Positions 35,235 to 43,096 of a DNA stretch of 64,000 bases are shown in pieces. The stretch comes from Alistipes onderdonkii. Lineage in GTDB: Bacteria; Bacteroidota; Bacteroidia; Bacteroidales; Rikenellaceae. Every line of letters starts with the position of its first letter. The first letter of the stretch is position 1. A model generated the notes under the pieces. The model had not been told where the DNA came from. It did no database searches and was given only the letters and a program-made list of their open reading frames with translations. The stretch lies in assembly GCF_025145285.1 (NCBI RefSeq), contig NZ_CP102251.1, forward strand, positions 3,472,001 through 3,536,000. Reading direction: 5' to 3'. Made by a program: the position numbers and the translations under genes.

Positions 35235-35676
35235 ACCCTAGGGACACCTCCGCATGGGTGCGGTTGTCAAGCGATGAAATAATTGTGTAGGAATACGACT
35301 CTTGTCTCATGTACATCCCTACGATAGGGCCTGCGCATTTTTTCCTGTCGAACGCAAAGATACGAATTTTTCCCGCTCCGCCAACAACTCTGCTGCCATG
35401 CCGGGAATAGGCCATTCGGCCCGCGTAACAAACAATAAAGGACACAAAAAGGGCTGGATATTCCAGTTTTGCGCCTCTTTATGTCCTTATTTCTTGCCGA
35501 TATGCACTAAAAAGCGTATACCTTGCGTCGTTTTACGATGCAAATATAGCTCTTTATTTTTAAATCCAAAATATCCGGCAAAAGATTTTCCCGGATCATA
35601 GCTGTTTTTGTCCTTTCGCGGCCAGCTTTCTCCGGGGACGGATTCGGCCGGGAATTCCGGCGCCTGCGGCCTGCGG
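35235..35676 (-). promoter_or_regulatory. Leader and promoter region of the polysaccharide operon
   Basis: No gene lies in these 442 bases. A textbook minus-strand promoter sits at 35541-35570 (TTTG at 35570-35567, 18 bases, TATATTTG at 35548-35541). A second -7 element, TATCTTTG, is at 35362-35355. Between promoter and start are hairpins: CTGGATATTCCAG at 35454-35466 nested in AAGGACA (35438-35444)/TGTCCTT (35482-35488), and CCGCA/TGCGG at 35250-35263. In Bacteroides, the antiterminator acts on such 5' leaders, so these may be pause or recognition elements. Confidence 0.6.
35541..35570 (-). promoter_or_regulatory. Promoter of the polysaccharide operon
   Basis: TTTG (35570-35567), 18-base spacer, TATATTTG (35548-35541), reading toward the UpxY-like gene. 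No invertible repeats flank it, so this promoter does not look like a DNA-inversion switch. Confidence 0.65.
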
Positions 35677-36750
35677 CTACCTGAATACCGTGAATTTCTC
35701 GTTCCACTGGCCGCGCACCGTATCGTAATAATATCTCCATACGGGTGTCCGGAGCACTTCGCGCAGCCGCCAGCGGTTCCGGTACGGGCCGGAGAGTTTG
35801 CGGAACAAGCGCGGCAGGGGCTTGTCCGGCATCGGCGACAGGGTGAGTACCTCCTCCATGAACCGTCCGAGCATCCCCGCTTCGCATTCCGGGCCCGGAA
35901 CCTCCGCCCCGAGGTATTCCACGGCGGCGGCCGTCATCAGGTCGGCGAACCTGTCCATGCGGTAGTCCTCCATCGCCGTGCGGAACAGTGCATGGTCGAT
36001 CTCGTCCCAATGCCGTGTCAGGAAACATGCCCAGTCGCAGAGGTGCCGCAGTACGATCCCTTCCTTCTGGAAATGCACGGCGGCGTGGCGTATCAGGAAT
36101 ATGGCGTTGAACGTCGCCGGGGGCGTCTGTATGCCCGGCGCCAGGCCGTGCGTGCCGTCCTTCTCCAGTAACCGCACCAACAGGGCGTTCAGCTCCCGCT
36201 CCGTCCTGTTGCGGCGCACGTTGAGTATTGTCCTGTGGTTTTCTATCAGCACCCCGTCCCAGACGTATTCCGAATGCTTGGGGACGTCGAAATAGAGGTG
36301 TGCCCCGATCTCATGCAGGATGCGGTCGCCCTTGTCCGATTGGCCGTAGAGGTAAATGTCGATGTCGCCGCATTCCCGGTGCTCCGGGATAGGGTAGTCG
36401 CGGCTCAGCCCGAGCCCTTTGAGCAGCAACATGCGGAGCCCCTCTTCGGAGAACCGCGCTGCGAGTTTTGAGGCCGTTTGCTGCTGGTGGCGGTACCTTT
36501 CCTCCAGTTTCTCGGCCGACAGCGCCCAGCGTATGCGGGTTTCGCGCGGCGGTTGCTGTGCTGCGGGCAGCCGGCATATGCCGTCCCACACGACGGCGCT
36601 CAGCCCGTGGTCGGCGGCCATGCGGTAAATCCGCTCCCACGATCCCGGCGTGACGGCGGTGCCGGCGGTATCGCTCACGGGGGCGGCCCCGAGGCCCGCT
36701 CCGCTGCTTACCAGCCGGATGAAATAAAGGGTATCCTTGTCCAATGGCAT
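35677..36750 (-). CDS. Nucleotidyltransferase-family protein (NTP_transf_5)
   Basis: A 357-residue soluble protein of the family annotated as uncharacterised nucleotidyltransferase. The key block is LLLKGLGLSRDYPIPEHRECGDIDIYL (near residues 110-137), in which LKG and DID correspond to the polymerase-beta-like active site. Such proteins are often found beside capsule or peptide-modification genes, with unknown substrates. The start at 36750 (MPLDKDTLYF) is preferred because upstream sequence contains the promoter element TATCTTTG (36785-36778). It is upstream of, and in the same direction as, the polysaccharide operon, but has its own promoter and a 442-base gap. Confidence 0.75.
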   Translation of the reverse strand: MPLDKDTLYFIRLVSSGAGLGAAPVSDTAGTAVTPGSWERIYRMAADHGLSAVVWDGICRLPAAQQPPRETRIRWALSAEKLEERYRHQQQTASKLAARFSEEGLRMLLLKGLGLSRDYPIPEHRECGDIDIYLYGQSDKGDRILHEIGAHLYFDVPKHSEYVWDGVLIENHRTILNVRRNRTERELNALLVRLLEKDGTHGLAPGIQTPPATFNAIFLIRHAAVHFQKEGIVLRHLCDWACFLTRHWDEIDHALFRTAMEDYRMDRFADLMTAAAVEYLGAEVPGPECEAGMLGRFMEEVLTLSPMPDKPLPRLFRKLSGPYRNRWRLREVLRTPVWRYYYDTVRGQWNEKFTVFR

Positions 36751-36777
36751 TGAAAGGTTTGTCGTCCGATAGTGCCG

Positions 36778-36785
36778 CAAAGATA
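36778..36785 (-). promoter_or_regulatory. -7 element for the NTP_transf_5 gene
   Basis: TATCTTTG on the minus strand, 27 bases before the start codon at 36750. No clear TTTG partner. Confidence 0.45.
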
Positions 36786-36835
36786 CGACAATCTTGCGAA
36801 TAATCAATTATGCAGGAAATTGCGGCTTGCAGCCA

Positions 36836-36869
36836 CGAAAAAACGGCCGCCTTGTTCAAGGCGGCCGTT
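36836..36869 (-). terminator. Terminator of tRNA-Lys
   Basis: Perfect 13-base stem (36842-36854 with 36857-36869, core CGGCCGCCTTG) with a tiny loop, followed on the minus strand by a T run (36843-36838). It starts five bases after the tRNA 3' end. Confidence 0.93.
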
Positions 36870-36874
36870 CTCCG

Positions 36875-36947
36875 TGATCCCGCTGGGGCTCGAACCCAGG
36901 ACCCCAACATTAAAAGTGTTGTGCTCTACCAGCTGAGCTACGGAATC
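36875..36947 (-). tRNA. tRNA-Lys (anticodon TTT)
   Basis: A 73-base cloverleaf with acceptor pairs GATTCCG/CGGGATC, D stem CTC, an anticodon loop read as CTTTTAA on the minus strand (anticodon at 36913-36915) and T arm GGTTCGAGCC. Discriminator A. No CCA is encoded. A strong promoter lies upstream and a strong terminator downstream, so it is transcribed alone. Confidence 0.96.
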
Positions 36948-36987
36948 TCCGTGTGCCAATCGGAAATTACTTTCCGTTTTGGTGGTG

Positions 36988-37018
36988 CAAATGTATAGAA
37001 TATTTTTGTTTTACCAAA
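36988..37018 (-). promoter_or_regulatory. Promoter of tRNA-Lys
   Basis: Minus strand TTTG (37018-37015), exactly 19 bases, TACATTTG (36995-36988). It overlaps the oppositely directed promoter at 37005-37035. Confidence 0.8.
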
Positions 37019-37035
37019 ATAAAACGATATTTTTG
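37005..37035 (+). promoter_or_regulatory. Promoter of carboxynorspermidine synthase gene
   Basis: TTTG (37005-37008), exactly 19 bases, TATTTTTG (37028-37035), about 44 bases before the start codon. A matching element in the other orientation overlaps it. Confidence 0.8.
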
Positions 37036-37078
37036 TACTCGTTAATACGAAAAAATAAACTTTAAATCCACAATACCT

Positions 37079-38269
37079 ATGTGTAGAGCGCTAATTATCG
37101 GTGCCGGAGGTGTCGGGACGGTCGTCACCCAGAAAATCGCAGCCAATCCCGTCTTTTCGGACGTGATGCTGGCCAGCCGAACCAAATCCAAATGCGATGC
37201 CGTTGCGGCGGCCATCGGCGGCAACCGCGTGAAGACCGCCCAGGTCGACGCCGACAATGTGCCGGAGCTCTGCGAGCTGTTCCGCGCCTTCAAACCCGAC
37301 ATCGTCGTCAACGTGGCGCTTCCTTACCAGGATCTGACCATCATGGACGCCTGCCTCGAATGCGGCTGCAATTACCTCGACACGGCCAACTACGAACCCA
37401 AGGACGAGGCCCATTTCGAATATTCGTGGCAGTGGGCCTATCAGGATCGTTTCAAGGCCGCCGGGCTCACGGCGATCCTCGGCTGCGGTTTCGACCCCGG
37501 CGTGACAGCCATCTTCACGGCCTATGCCGCCAAGCACCATTTCGACGAGATTCACTACCTCGACATCGTGGATTGCAACGCGGGCAACCACGGCATGGCT
37601 TTCGCCACGAACTTCAACCCCGAGATCAACATCCGCGAGGTGACGCAGAAAGGGCGTTATTTCGAGAACGGCGAGTGGGTTACCACCGAGCCGCATGAGA
37701 TACACCGTACGCTCAATTACCCGGGTATCGGCGAGCGCGAGTCGTATGTGATCTACCACGAGGAGCTCGAGTCGCTGGTCAAGAACTATCCGACCATTAG
37801 GCGTGCACGTTTCTGGATGACCTTCGGCCAGGAATACCTTACGCACCTGCGCGTCATCCAGAACATCGGCATGGCGCGTATCGACCCGATCATCTATAAC
37901 GGCGTCGAGATCGTCCCGATCCAGTTCCTCAAGGCGGTGCTGCCCGATCCCAAGTCGCTGGGCGCCAATTACCACGGCCAGACCTCGATCGGCTGCCGTA
38001 TCCGCGGCATCAAGGACGGCAAGGAGCGCACCTATTATATTTATAACAATTGCGACCACGAACAGGCCTACCGGGAGACCGGGACGCAGGCCGTCAGCTT
38101 CACCACGGGCGTACCGGCGGCGCTGGGCGCGTCGATGTGGGCCAAGGGGCTCTGGCGCGGTGCCGGCGTGTTCAATGTCGAGGAGTTCGATCCCGATCCG
38201 TTCCTGGCCGAGCTCGGCCAGCAGGGGCTTCCGTGGCACGAACTGTTCGACGTGGACATCGAGCTCTGA
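37079..38269 (+). CDS. Carboxynorspermidine synthase (dehydrogenase)
   Basis: A 396-residue saccharopine-dehydrogenase-like enzyme. It reductively joins aspartate semialdehyde with a diamine (diaminopropane or putrescine) to give carboxynorspermidine or carboxyspermidine, using NADPH. The Rossmann loop is IIGAGGVGTVV (residues about 6-16). CNYLDTANYEPKDEAHFEY and LGCGFDPGVTAIFTAYA are strongly conserved family blocks. The matching decarboxylase gene nspC lies 1.9 kb downstream, with an OmpA-like gene and a repeat-rich gap between. The gene has its own promoter and ends in a perfect terminator, so it is monocistronic. Confidence 0.92.
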   Translation: MCRALIIGAGGVGTVVTQKIAANPVFSDVMLASRTKSKCDAVAAAIGGNRVKTAQVDADNVPELCELFRAFKPDIVVNVALPYQDLTIMDACLECGCNYLDTANYEPKDEAHFEYSWQWAYQDRFKAAGLTAILGCGFDPGVTAIFTAYAAKHHFDEIHYLDIVDCNAGNHGMAFATNFNPEINIREVTQKGRYFENGEWVTTEPHEIHRTLNYPGIGERESYVIYHEELESLVKNYPTIRRARFWMTFGQEYLTHLRVIQNIGMARIDPIIYNGVEIVPIQFLKAVLPDPKSLGANYHGQTSIGCRIRGIKDGKERTYYIYNNCDHEQAYRETGTQAVSFTTGVPAALGASMWAKGLWRGAGVFNVEEFDPDPFLAELGQQGLPWHELFDVDIEL

Positions 38270-38290
38270 CGCGCAGGGCGGTAAATTCCC

Positions 38291-38325
38291 AAAAAGGGGA
38301 TCGGTTCATGGCCGATCCCCTTTTT
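38291..38325 (+). terminator. Terminator after carboxynorspermidine synthase gene
   Basis: Perfect 14-base stem (38291-38304 with 38312-38325, core GGGGATCGG) and 7-base loop, ending in five T. Confidence 0.93.
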
Positions 38326-38437
38326 CCGGTCTTATTATGCCGTATTTTCGGTCGCAACGTGAAACTTGTACCCTTTGTTGTATTATATATGATACATTTT
38401 TATTATATTTGGGCGTCAATTAACCCATTTGAATAGT

Positions 38438-39556
38438 ATGAAAATGAAATGTATCCTATGTGCCGTCGCCGCACTTGCGATGTGCTCGACATCCCTGTCC
38501 GCTGCTCCTGCGGAGGAAAAAGAGAAAGTGGAGTTCAAACGCCATTGGTTCATGCAGGTACAGGCGGGTGCCGCCTATACGCTCGGCGAAGTGGATTTCG
38601 GCAAGCTGGTATCCCCGGCGGTGGCGCTTTACGCCGGGCACCGGTTCTCGCCCGCGTGGGGCCTGCGCTTCGGCCTGAGCGGCTGGCAGAGCAAAGGCGC
38701 CTGGGTCTCGCCCGAGTCGGTCTACCAGTATAAATATTTGCAGGGCAACGTCGATGTGACGCTCGACCTGGCCAACCTGTTCGGCAAGTTCAACTACCGC
38801 CGCACGGTCAATCCTTACCTGTTCGCGGGTGTGGGCGTGAACGGGGCGTTCGGCAACGACGAAGCCAACGCCCTCGACGACCAGGGCTATACGCTCCAGA
38901 ACGTGTGGTCGGGTAGCAAGGTCTTCGTGGCCGGACGCCTGGGGCTGGGCGTCGATTTCCGCTTTTCGGACTGCGTGTCGTTCGGCGTGGAACTGAATAC
39001 CAACATGCTTTCCGACAAATACAACTCGAAGAAGGCCGGGAACCTCGACTGGCAGTTCAATGCGCTGGTCGGGTTCACCTTCCGCTTCGGCAAGAACTAT
39101 AAGAAATCGCGTCCGGCAGTCGCCGCTGCGCCCGTAACCCCCGCCCGGACTACCGAGCCCGCCCAAAAGGAGGAACCTGCCGTGCAGGAGCCCGCTCCCG
39201 TGCAGGTTCCGGTGACGAAGGCCGCCGAGAAGCCGGCAGCACTGCGTGAAAATATCTTCTTCCGTATCGGTTCGGCGCAGATCCGCACCTCCGAACAGGC
39301 GAAGGTCGCGGCGCTTGCCGAGTACCTGAAGGCCAATCCTTCCGCCCGGATCGAGATTGTCGGCTATGCCGATGCCGCTACGGGTTCGCACGCCCTCAAC
39401 CTGAAACTCTCGCGGCAGCGTGCCGCGGGCGTCGCAGCGGCATTGGAACAGGCCGGCATCGCTGCCGATCGCATCGCTGCCGAGGGTAGGGGCGACACCG
39501 TCCAGCCTTTCCCCGGGGTCGAACAGAACCGTGTGAGCATCTGCATCGCCCAATAA
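38438..39556 (+). CDS. OmpA-like outer-membrane protein with peptidoglycan-binding domain
   Basis: A 372-residue exported protein. It has a signal peptide (MKMKCILCAVAALAMCSTSLSA). A beta-barrel follows (about residues 30-215, many aromatic and glycine strands such as GHRFSPAWGLRFGLSGW). A Pro/Ala/Glu-rich linker (about 218-265) leads to a C-terminal OmpA domain (NIFFRIGSAQIRTSEQ, IEIVGYADAATGSHALNLKLSRQRA, VEQNRVSI). The barrel sits in the outer membrane and the end grips peptidoglycan. The ATG at 38438 is preferred to the TTG at 38429. A -7 element TATATTTG (38404-38411) lies ahead; a TTTG at 38374-38377 is 26 bases away, longer than usual. Confidence 0.9.
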   Translation: MKMKCILCAVAALAMCSTSLSAAPAEEKEKVEFKRHWFMQVQAGAAYTLGEVDFGKLVSPAVALYAGHRFSPAWGLRFGLSGWQSKGAWVSPESVYQYKYLQGNVDVTLDLANLFGKFNYRRTVNPYLFAGVGVNGAFGNDEANALDDQGYTLQNVWSGSKVFVAGRLGLGVDFRFSDCVSFGVELNTNMLSDKYNSKKAGNLDWQFNALVGFTFRFGKNYKKSRPAVAAAPVTPARTTEPAQKEEPAVQEPAPVQVPVTKAAEKPAALRENIFFRIGSAQIRTSEQAKVAALAEYLKANPSARIEIVGYADAATGSHALNLKLSRQRAAGVAAALEQAGIAADRIAAEGRGDTVQPFPGVEQNRVSICIAQ

Positions 39557-39578
39557 ACAGGGCGGGGCAGTGTCCCTT

Positions 39579-39611
39579 GCGGCGGCAGATTCCCTGCCGC
39601 CGCCTTTTTTT
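39579..39611 (+). terminator. Terminator after the OmpA-like gene
   Basis: Perfect 10-base stem GCGGCGGCAG (39579-39588) with 39594-39603, 5-base loop, followed by seven T. Confidence 0.92.
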
Positions 39612-39660
39612 GCCCTGCATTTCCGCCTCCGCCCCGTTGGCCGCCCTGATTTACCGGCTG

Positions 39661-39730
39661 CCGCCTCGTTTTACTTGCCTGCCGCTTCCGCCGCCTCGTT
39701 TTACTTGCCTGCCGCTTCCGCCGCCTCTTT
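39661..39730. repeat. 30-base tandem repeat, two copies plus partial
   Basis: Units start at 39661 and 39691 and are identical; a third copy starts at 39721 and breaks off after CCGCCTC. There is no gene in 39557-40186. Confidence 0.9.
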
Positions 39731-39754
39731 TCACGTTCGACGCCAGTGTCTTGT

Positions 39755-39976
39755 CGTCCGCCGCGTTTGTCATCTCGCTGTCGCCGCCTCCCGGTTCCGG
39801 CAAGACAGAACATCGTTTCTGTGCCTTCCGGTCGCCATCGCGCAGGCCGTTTCTTGACCCCGTCCGCCGCGCTTGTCATCTCGCTGCCGCCGCTTCCCGG
39901 TTCCGGCAAGACAGAACATCGTTTCTGTGCCTTCCTGCCGCCATCGCGCAGGCCGTTTCTTGACCCCGTCCGCCGC
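39755..39976. repeat. 106-base tandem repeat, two copies plus partial
   Basis: Near-identical units start at 39755 and 39861 and a third begins at 39967, so the period is exactly 106. Each copy contains a small hairpin (ACAGAA/TTCTGT). A few substitutions distinguish the copies. Translated frames through it are low-complexity and not credible proteins. Confidence 0.92.
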
Positions 39977-40092
39977 ATTTCCCGCCTGTACTTCTGCCGT
40001 GTCTTTCAGCCGCAGGCCGCAAGACGGTAAGTATAAATACCTATTTCGCCGAAATTCCCCCTCGGGGCGTCATGGTTTAGCCGGTAATTTGC

Positions 40093-40100
40093 TATTTTTG
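40093..40100 (+). promoter_or_regulatory. -7 element ahead of nspC
   Basis: TATTTTTG, 86 bases before the nspC start. No TTTG at standard spacing. Confidence 0.4.
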
Positions 40101-40186
40101 CATCGTTTTGAGCGTCTCCGCCGTGCCGGGCAGCACCGTTTCCGGGCGGAGGGGACGAGGGATCGAATCCAATTGAAAACATTTCG

Positions 40187-41317
40187 ATGATTGACTTCTT
40201 GAAGCTGCCTTCTCCGTGCTACGTCCTCGACGAGACGTTGCTGGATCGCAATCTGGCCGTGATCGACCGCGTGCGCCGCGAGTCGGGCGCCGAAATTATC
40301 GTAGCCCTGAAGGCCTGCGCCATGTGGAGCATTTTCCCCGAGCTGGCACGCCATTCCGACGGTGCCACGGCGAGTTCCGCCGCCGAAGCGAGGCTTGTAT
40401 TCGAGGAGTACGGCAAGCCTGCGCACACCTACGCTCCCGTCTATACCGACCGCAATATCGATGAGATACTCCGTTGCAGCGACCATATCACCTTCAACTC
40501 GGTCGCGCAGTTCGAGCGCTTCGGGCCGATGGCGCTGTTGCGCGGCATTTCGTGCGGCCTGCGCATCAACCCGCAGTATTCGCCCGTGGAGACCGACCTT
40601 TATAACCCTTGTGTCCCCGGCTCGCGCCTCGGCGTTACGGCCGATGAACTGAACGATCTTCCCGCCGGGATCGACGGGCTGCACTTCCACGTGTTGTGCG
40701 AGTCGCGCCCGCACCACCTGAAGCTGGCGCTGGAAGCCGTCGAAAAGCATTTCGGGCAATACCTCGACCGGATCGGGTGGCTCAACATGGGCGGCGGGCA
40801 CCTGATGACCCACGCCGAATACGACTGCGACGAGCTGATCGCCCTGCTGCGCGATTTCAAGTCCCGCCATCCCCGCCTGCGGCTGATCCTCGAACCGGGC
40901 AGCGCCTTCACCTGGAGGACGGGCTGCCTCGTCTCGACGGTCGAGGACATCGTCGAAAATGCCGGCGTGCATACGGCGATGCTCGACGTGTCGTTCGCCT
41001 GCCATATGCCCGACTGTCTCGAAATGCCCTATAAACCGGCCATCGTCGGGGCGCACGAACCCGCCGAAGGGGAGAAACGCTGGCGCATGGGCGGCACGAG
41101 CTGCCTTGCCGGCGACTACTGCGGCGACTGGGCCTTCGACCACGAACTGAAAGTCGGCGAGCGCATCGTCTTCGAAGATATGATCCACTATACGATGGTC
41201 AAGACCACGATGTTCAACGGCGTGGCGCACCCCTCGATCGTCATCGCCCGCCGCGACGGGCGCACGGACGTCATCCGCGAATTCGGCTACGAGGATTTCC
41301 GCAACCGCATGTCGTAA
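40187..41317 (+). CDS. nspC: Carboxynorspermidine decarboxylase
   Basis: A 376-residue PLP enzyme of the alanine-racemase/ornithine-decarboxylase fold. It removes CO2 from carboxynorspermidine or carboxyspermidine to form the triamine. The PLP lysine is Lys42 in IVALKACAMW. LHFHVLCESRPHHL, NMGGGHLMTHAEYD and LEPGSAFTWRTGCLV are family blocks. The C-terminal half has the cofactor and substrate residues (VSFACHMPDCLEMPYKP, GTSCLAGDYCGDW). It works with the synthase encoded at 37079. It is followed after 19 bases by cysteate synthase, probably in the same transcript. Confidence 0.95.
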   Translation: MIDFLKLPSPCYVLDETLLDRNLAVIDRVRRESGAEIIVALKACAMWSIFPELARHSDGATASSAAEARLVFEEYGKPAHTYAPVYTDRNIDEILRCSDHITFNSVAQFERFGPMALLRGISCGLRINPQYSPVETDLYNPCVPGSRLGVTADELNDLPAGIDGLHFHVLCESRPHHLKLALEAVEKHFGQYLDRIGWLNMGGGHLMTHAEYDCDELIALLRDFKSRHPRLRLILEPGSAFTWRTGCLVSTVEDIVENAGVHTAMLDVSFACHMPDCLEMPYKPAIVGAHEPAEGEKRWRMGGTSCLAGDYCGDWAFDHELKVGERIVFEDMIHYTMVKTTMFNGVAHPSIVIARRDGRTDVIREFGYEDFRNRMS

Positions 41318-41336
41318 ATTACACAAACGCATATAA

Positions 41337-42629
41337 ATGAAAGATTTTACACCTACCTCCTACACGCTCGAATGTGTCGCTACGGGGCGTGAGTTCGAGG
41401 ACACGGGCTGGATGCTCTCCGATCCGCAGTGCAAGACGCCCTCGCTCATCCGCGCGAAATATGCCCGCAGGCAGCTCGAAGTGAAACCCGCCGAATACGG
41501 TCTTTACCGGTTCTGCGACTGGATGCCCGTGCGGCGTATCCTCAAGGGCTCCTCGGCGCCCGTCACCTACAAAAGCAAGGGGCTTGCCGCCCACCTCGGG
41601 CTGGAAAACCTCTGGATCACGTTCAACGGTTACTATCCGGCCATCGGCGCCACGATGTCTACCTGTTCGTTCAAGGAGACCGAGGCTTATTCGGTCTGCG
41701 GGCGTGCCGCCGAACACGAGGATCGCGTCCTTGTGGTCGCCTCGGCGGGCAATACGGCCCGCGCCTTCGCCAAGGTGTGTTCCGACAACAATATCAAGCT
41801 GCTCCTGTCGGTGCCCTACGACAATATCGGGGCGCTGTGGTTCGAGCATCCGCTCGACCCCTGCGTGAAACTCATCTCGTGTGCGGCGGGCGGCGACTAT
41901 TTCGACGCCATCCACCTGAGCGACCTCGCCCTCAAGGGCCCCGGGTTCTATGCCGAAGGCGGCGCGAAGAACATCGCCCGCCGCGACGGCATGGCCACGA
42001 CGGTACTTTCGGCCGTGACGACCATCGGCCGCATCCCCGACTACTATTTCCAGGCCGTGGGCAGCGGTACGGGCGCCATTGCCGCCTGGGAGGCCAACAT
42101 GCGCCTGATCGGGGACGGCCGCTTCGGGACGAATACCATGAAACTCATGGTGTCGCAGAATGCGCCGTTCGTGCCGATGTACGACGCATGGCAGGCCGAT
42201 TCGCGCAAGATGCTGCCCTACGAGGACGACAAGGCGCGCCGCGATGCGGAGATCATCGACGCCAAGGTGCTCTCCAACCGCCGCCCGCCCTACGGCATCA
42301 CCGGCGGGCTTTACGATGCGCTGAAAGCCACGGGCGGAGAGTTCTTCGTCTCGACGAACGCCATGGCGCGCAAGGCGCGCAAGCTTTTCCACGAACTGGA
42401 GGGCGTGGACATCTACTCTGCGGCGGGCGTAGCACTGGCTTCGCTCATCAACGCCGTCGCCGCGGGCAAGGTCGAAAAGGATGCCACCGTCATGCTTAAC
42501 GTCACGGGCGGCGGCGAGGAGCATTTCAAGGAGGGCAAGGAGCTCTGGTACCTCAGGCCCAGCCATGTATTCCCGCTCGAACCCGACACGGACGACGTGG
42601 TCGCCAAAGTCGAGGCGCTCTTCAACTGA
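41337..42629 (+). CDS. Cysteate synthase (threonine-synthase-like PLP enzyme)
   Basis: A 430-residue fold-type II PLP enzyme. The likely PLP lysine is Lys113 in STCSFKETEAYSV, and SAGNTARAF is the phosphate/cofactor loop typical of threonine synthase relatives. C-terminal GGGEEHFKEGKELW also fits. The overall pattern, including VVASAGNTARAFAKVCSDNNIKLL, matches the cysteate synthase family, which makes L-cysteate from phosphoserine and sulfite. In sulfonolipid-producing Bacteroidetes such as Alistipes, cysteate is the headgroup precursor of capnine-type lipids. The gene is 19 bases downstream of nspC, and a strong terminator follows. A threonine synthase role is the main alternative. Confidence 0.78.
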   Translation: MKDFTPTSYTLECVATGREFEDTGWMLSDPQCKTPSLIRAKYARRQLEVKPAEYGLYRFCDWMPVRRILKGSSAPVTYKSKGLAAHLGLENLWITFNGYYPAIGATMSTCSFKETEAYSVCGRAAEHEDRVLVVASAGNTARAFAKVCSDNNIKLLLSVPYDNIGALWFEHPLDPCVKLISCAAGGDYFDAIHLSDLALKGPGFYAEGGAKNIARRDGMATTVLSAVTTIGRIPDYYFQAVGSGTGAIAAWEANMRLIGDGRFGTNTMKLMVSQNAPFVPMYDAWQADSRKMLPYEDDKARRDAEIIDAKVLSNRRPPYGITGGLYDALKATGGEFFVSTNAMARKARKLFHELEGVDIYSAAGVALASLINAVAAGKVEKDATVMLNVTGGGEEHFKEGKELWYLRPSHVFPLEPDTDDVVAKVEALFN

Positions 42630-42639
42630 TCCCCGATAC

Positions 42640-42667
42640 GATCCGGCTCCGGCCGGATCTTTTTTTC
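42640..42667 (+). terminator. Terminator after cysteate synthase gene
   Basis: GATCCGG (42640-42646) pairs with CCGGATC (42653-42659), followed by seven T ending near 42666. Confidence 0.88.
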
Positions 42668-43096
42668 GGGCCGTCGCGTCCCGGATGCCGCCCCGCGGCA
42701 AGGGGGCGGCAGCTCCGTACTTTGGCCCCGTTTCCCGTCCGCTGCCTCGCCCGTTTCACGGCGCCGGCGCGAGTCCTGGTCTGCCCCGGTATAGTCCTGT
42801 ATTCCGAGTGCCCCGTCTTGCCCGCCTCCAATCCGCTTTCCTGCCCGTTTCACGACGCTTGCGCGTGTTCCTGTACGTTTCCCTGCCCCGACCCTGTATT
42901 CCGGGCGGGACACTGTCCCTGTCCGCTGCCTGCCGCATGTGCCGGTGCATTTTCCGGTGCCGGGAAAGAAAACGGCCGCAAAGGCCGGAATACTGCCGGA
43001 AACTATTATCTTTGCAGCGGTTTCCGGAGGGCGGCGCGCAGCCGGGCCTCTCACCGGGAGCTCCGATTTTTTTATTATTAACCCAACAAATTCAAG
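42668..43096. other. Gene-free gap with degenerate direct repeats, leader of the TonB receptor gene
   Basis: No credible gene. Two degenerate copies of a block beginning CCCGTTTCACG start at 42750 and 42844 and both run to CTGTATTCCG. A -7 element, TATCTTTG, at 43007-43014 precedes a GC-rich 80-base leader. I looked for a cobalamin riboswitch there and found no convincing B12 box. Confidence 0.6.
43007..43014 (+). promoter_or_regulatory. -7 element for the TonB-dependent receptor gene
   Basis: TATCTTTG, 82 bases before the start codon; no TTTG at standard distance. Confidence 0.45.

Noticed and set aside
35541..35570. Invertible promoter of the polysaccharide operon
   Set aside because: No inverted repeats flank the promoter and no adjacent invertase gene is present.
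39755..39976. CRISPR array or IS element
   Set aside because: Units of 106 bases are contiguous, without spacers, terminal inverted repeats or transposase.
39557..40030. Small frames in the repeat region after the OmpA-like gene
   Set aside because: Their translations are repeats of the DNA tandem units (for example PPRFTCLPLP) and no start or conserved domain supports them.
43014..43096. Possible cobalamin riboswitch ahead of the BtuB-like gene
   Set aside because: A GC-rich leader is present, but I could not find the conserved B12 box or core helices.
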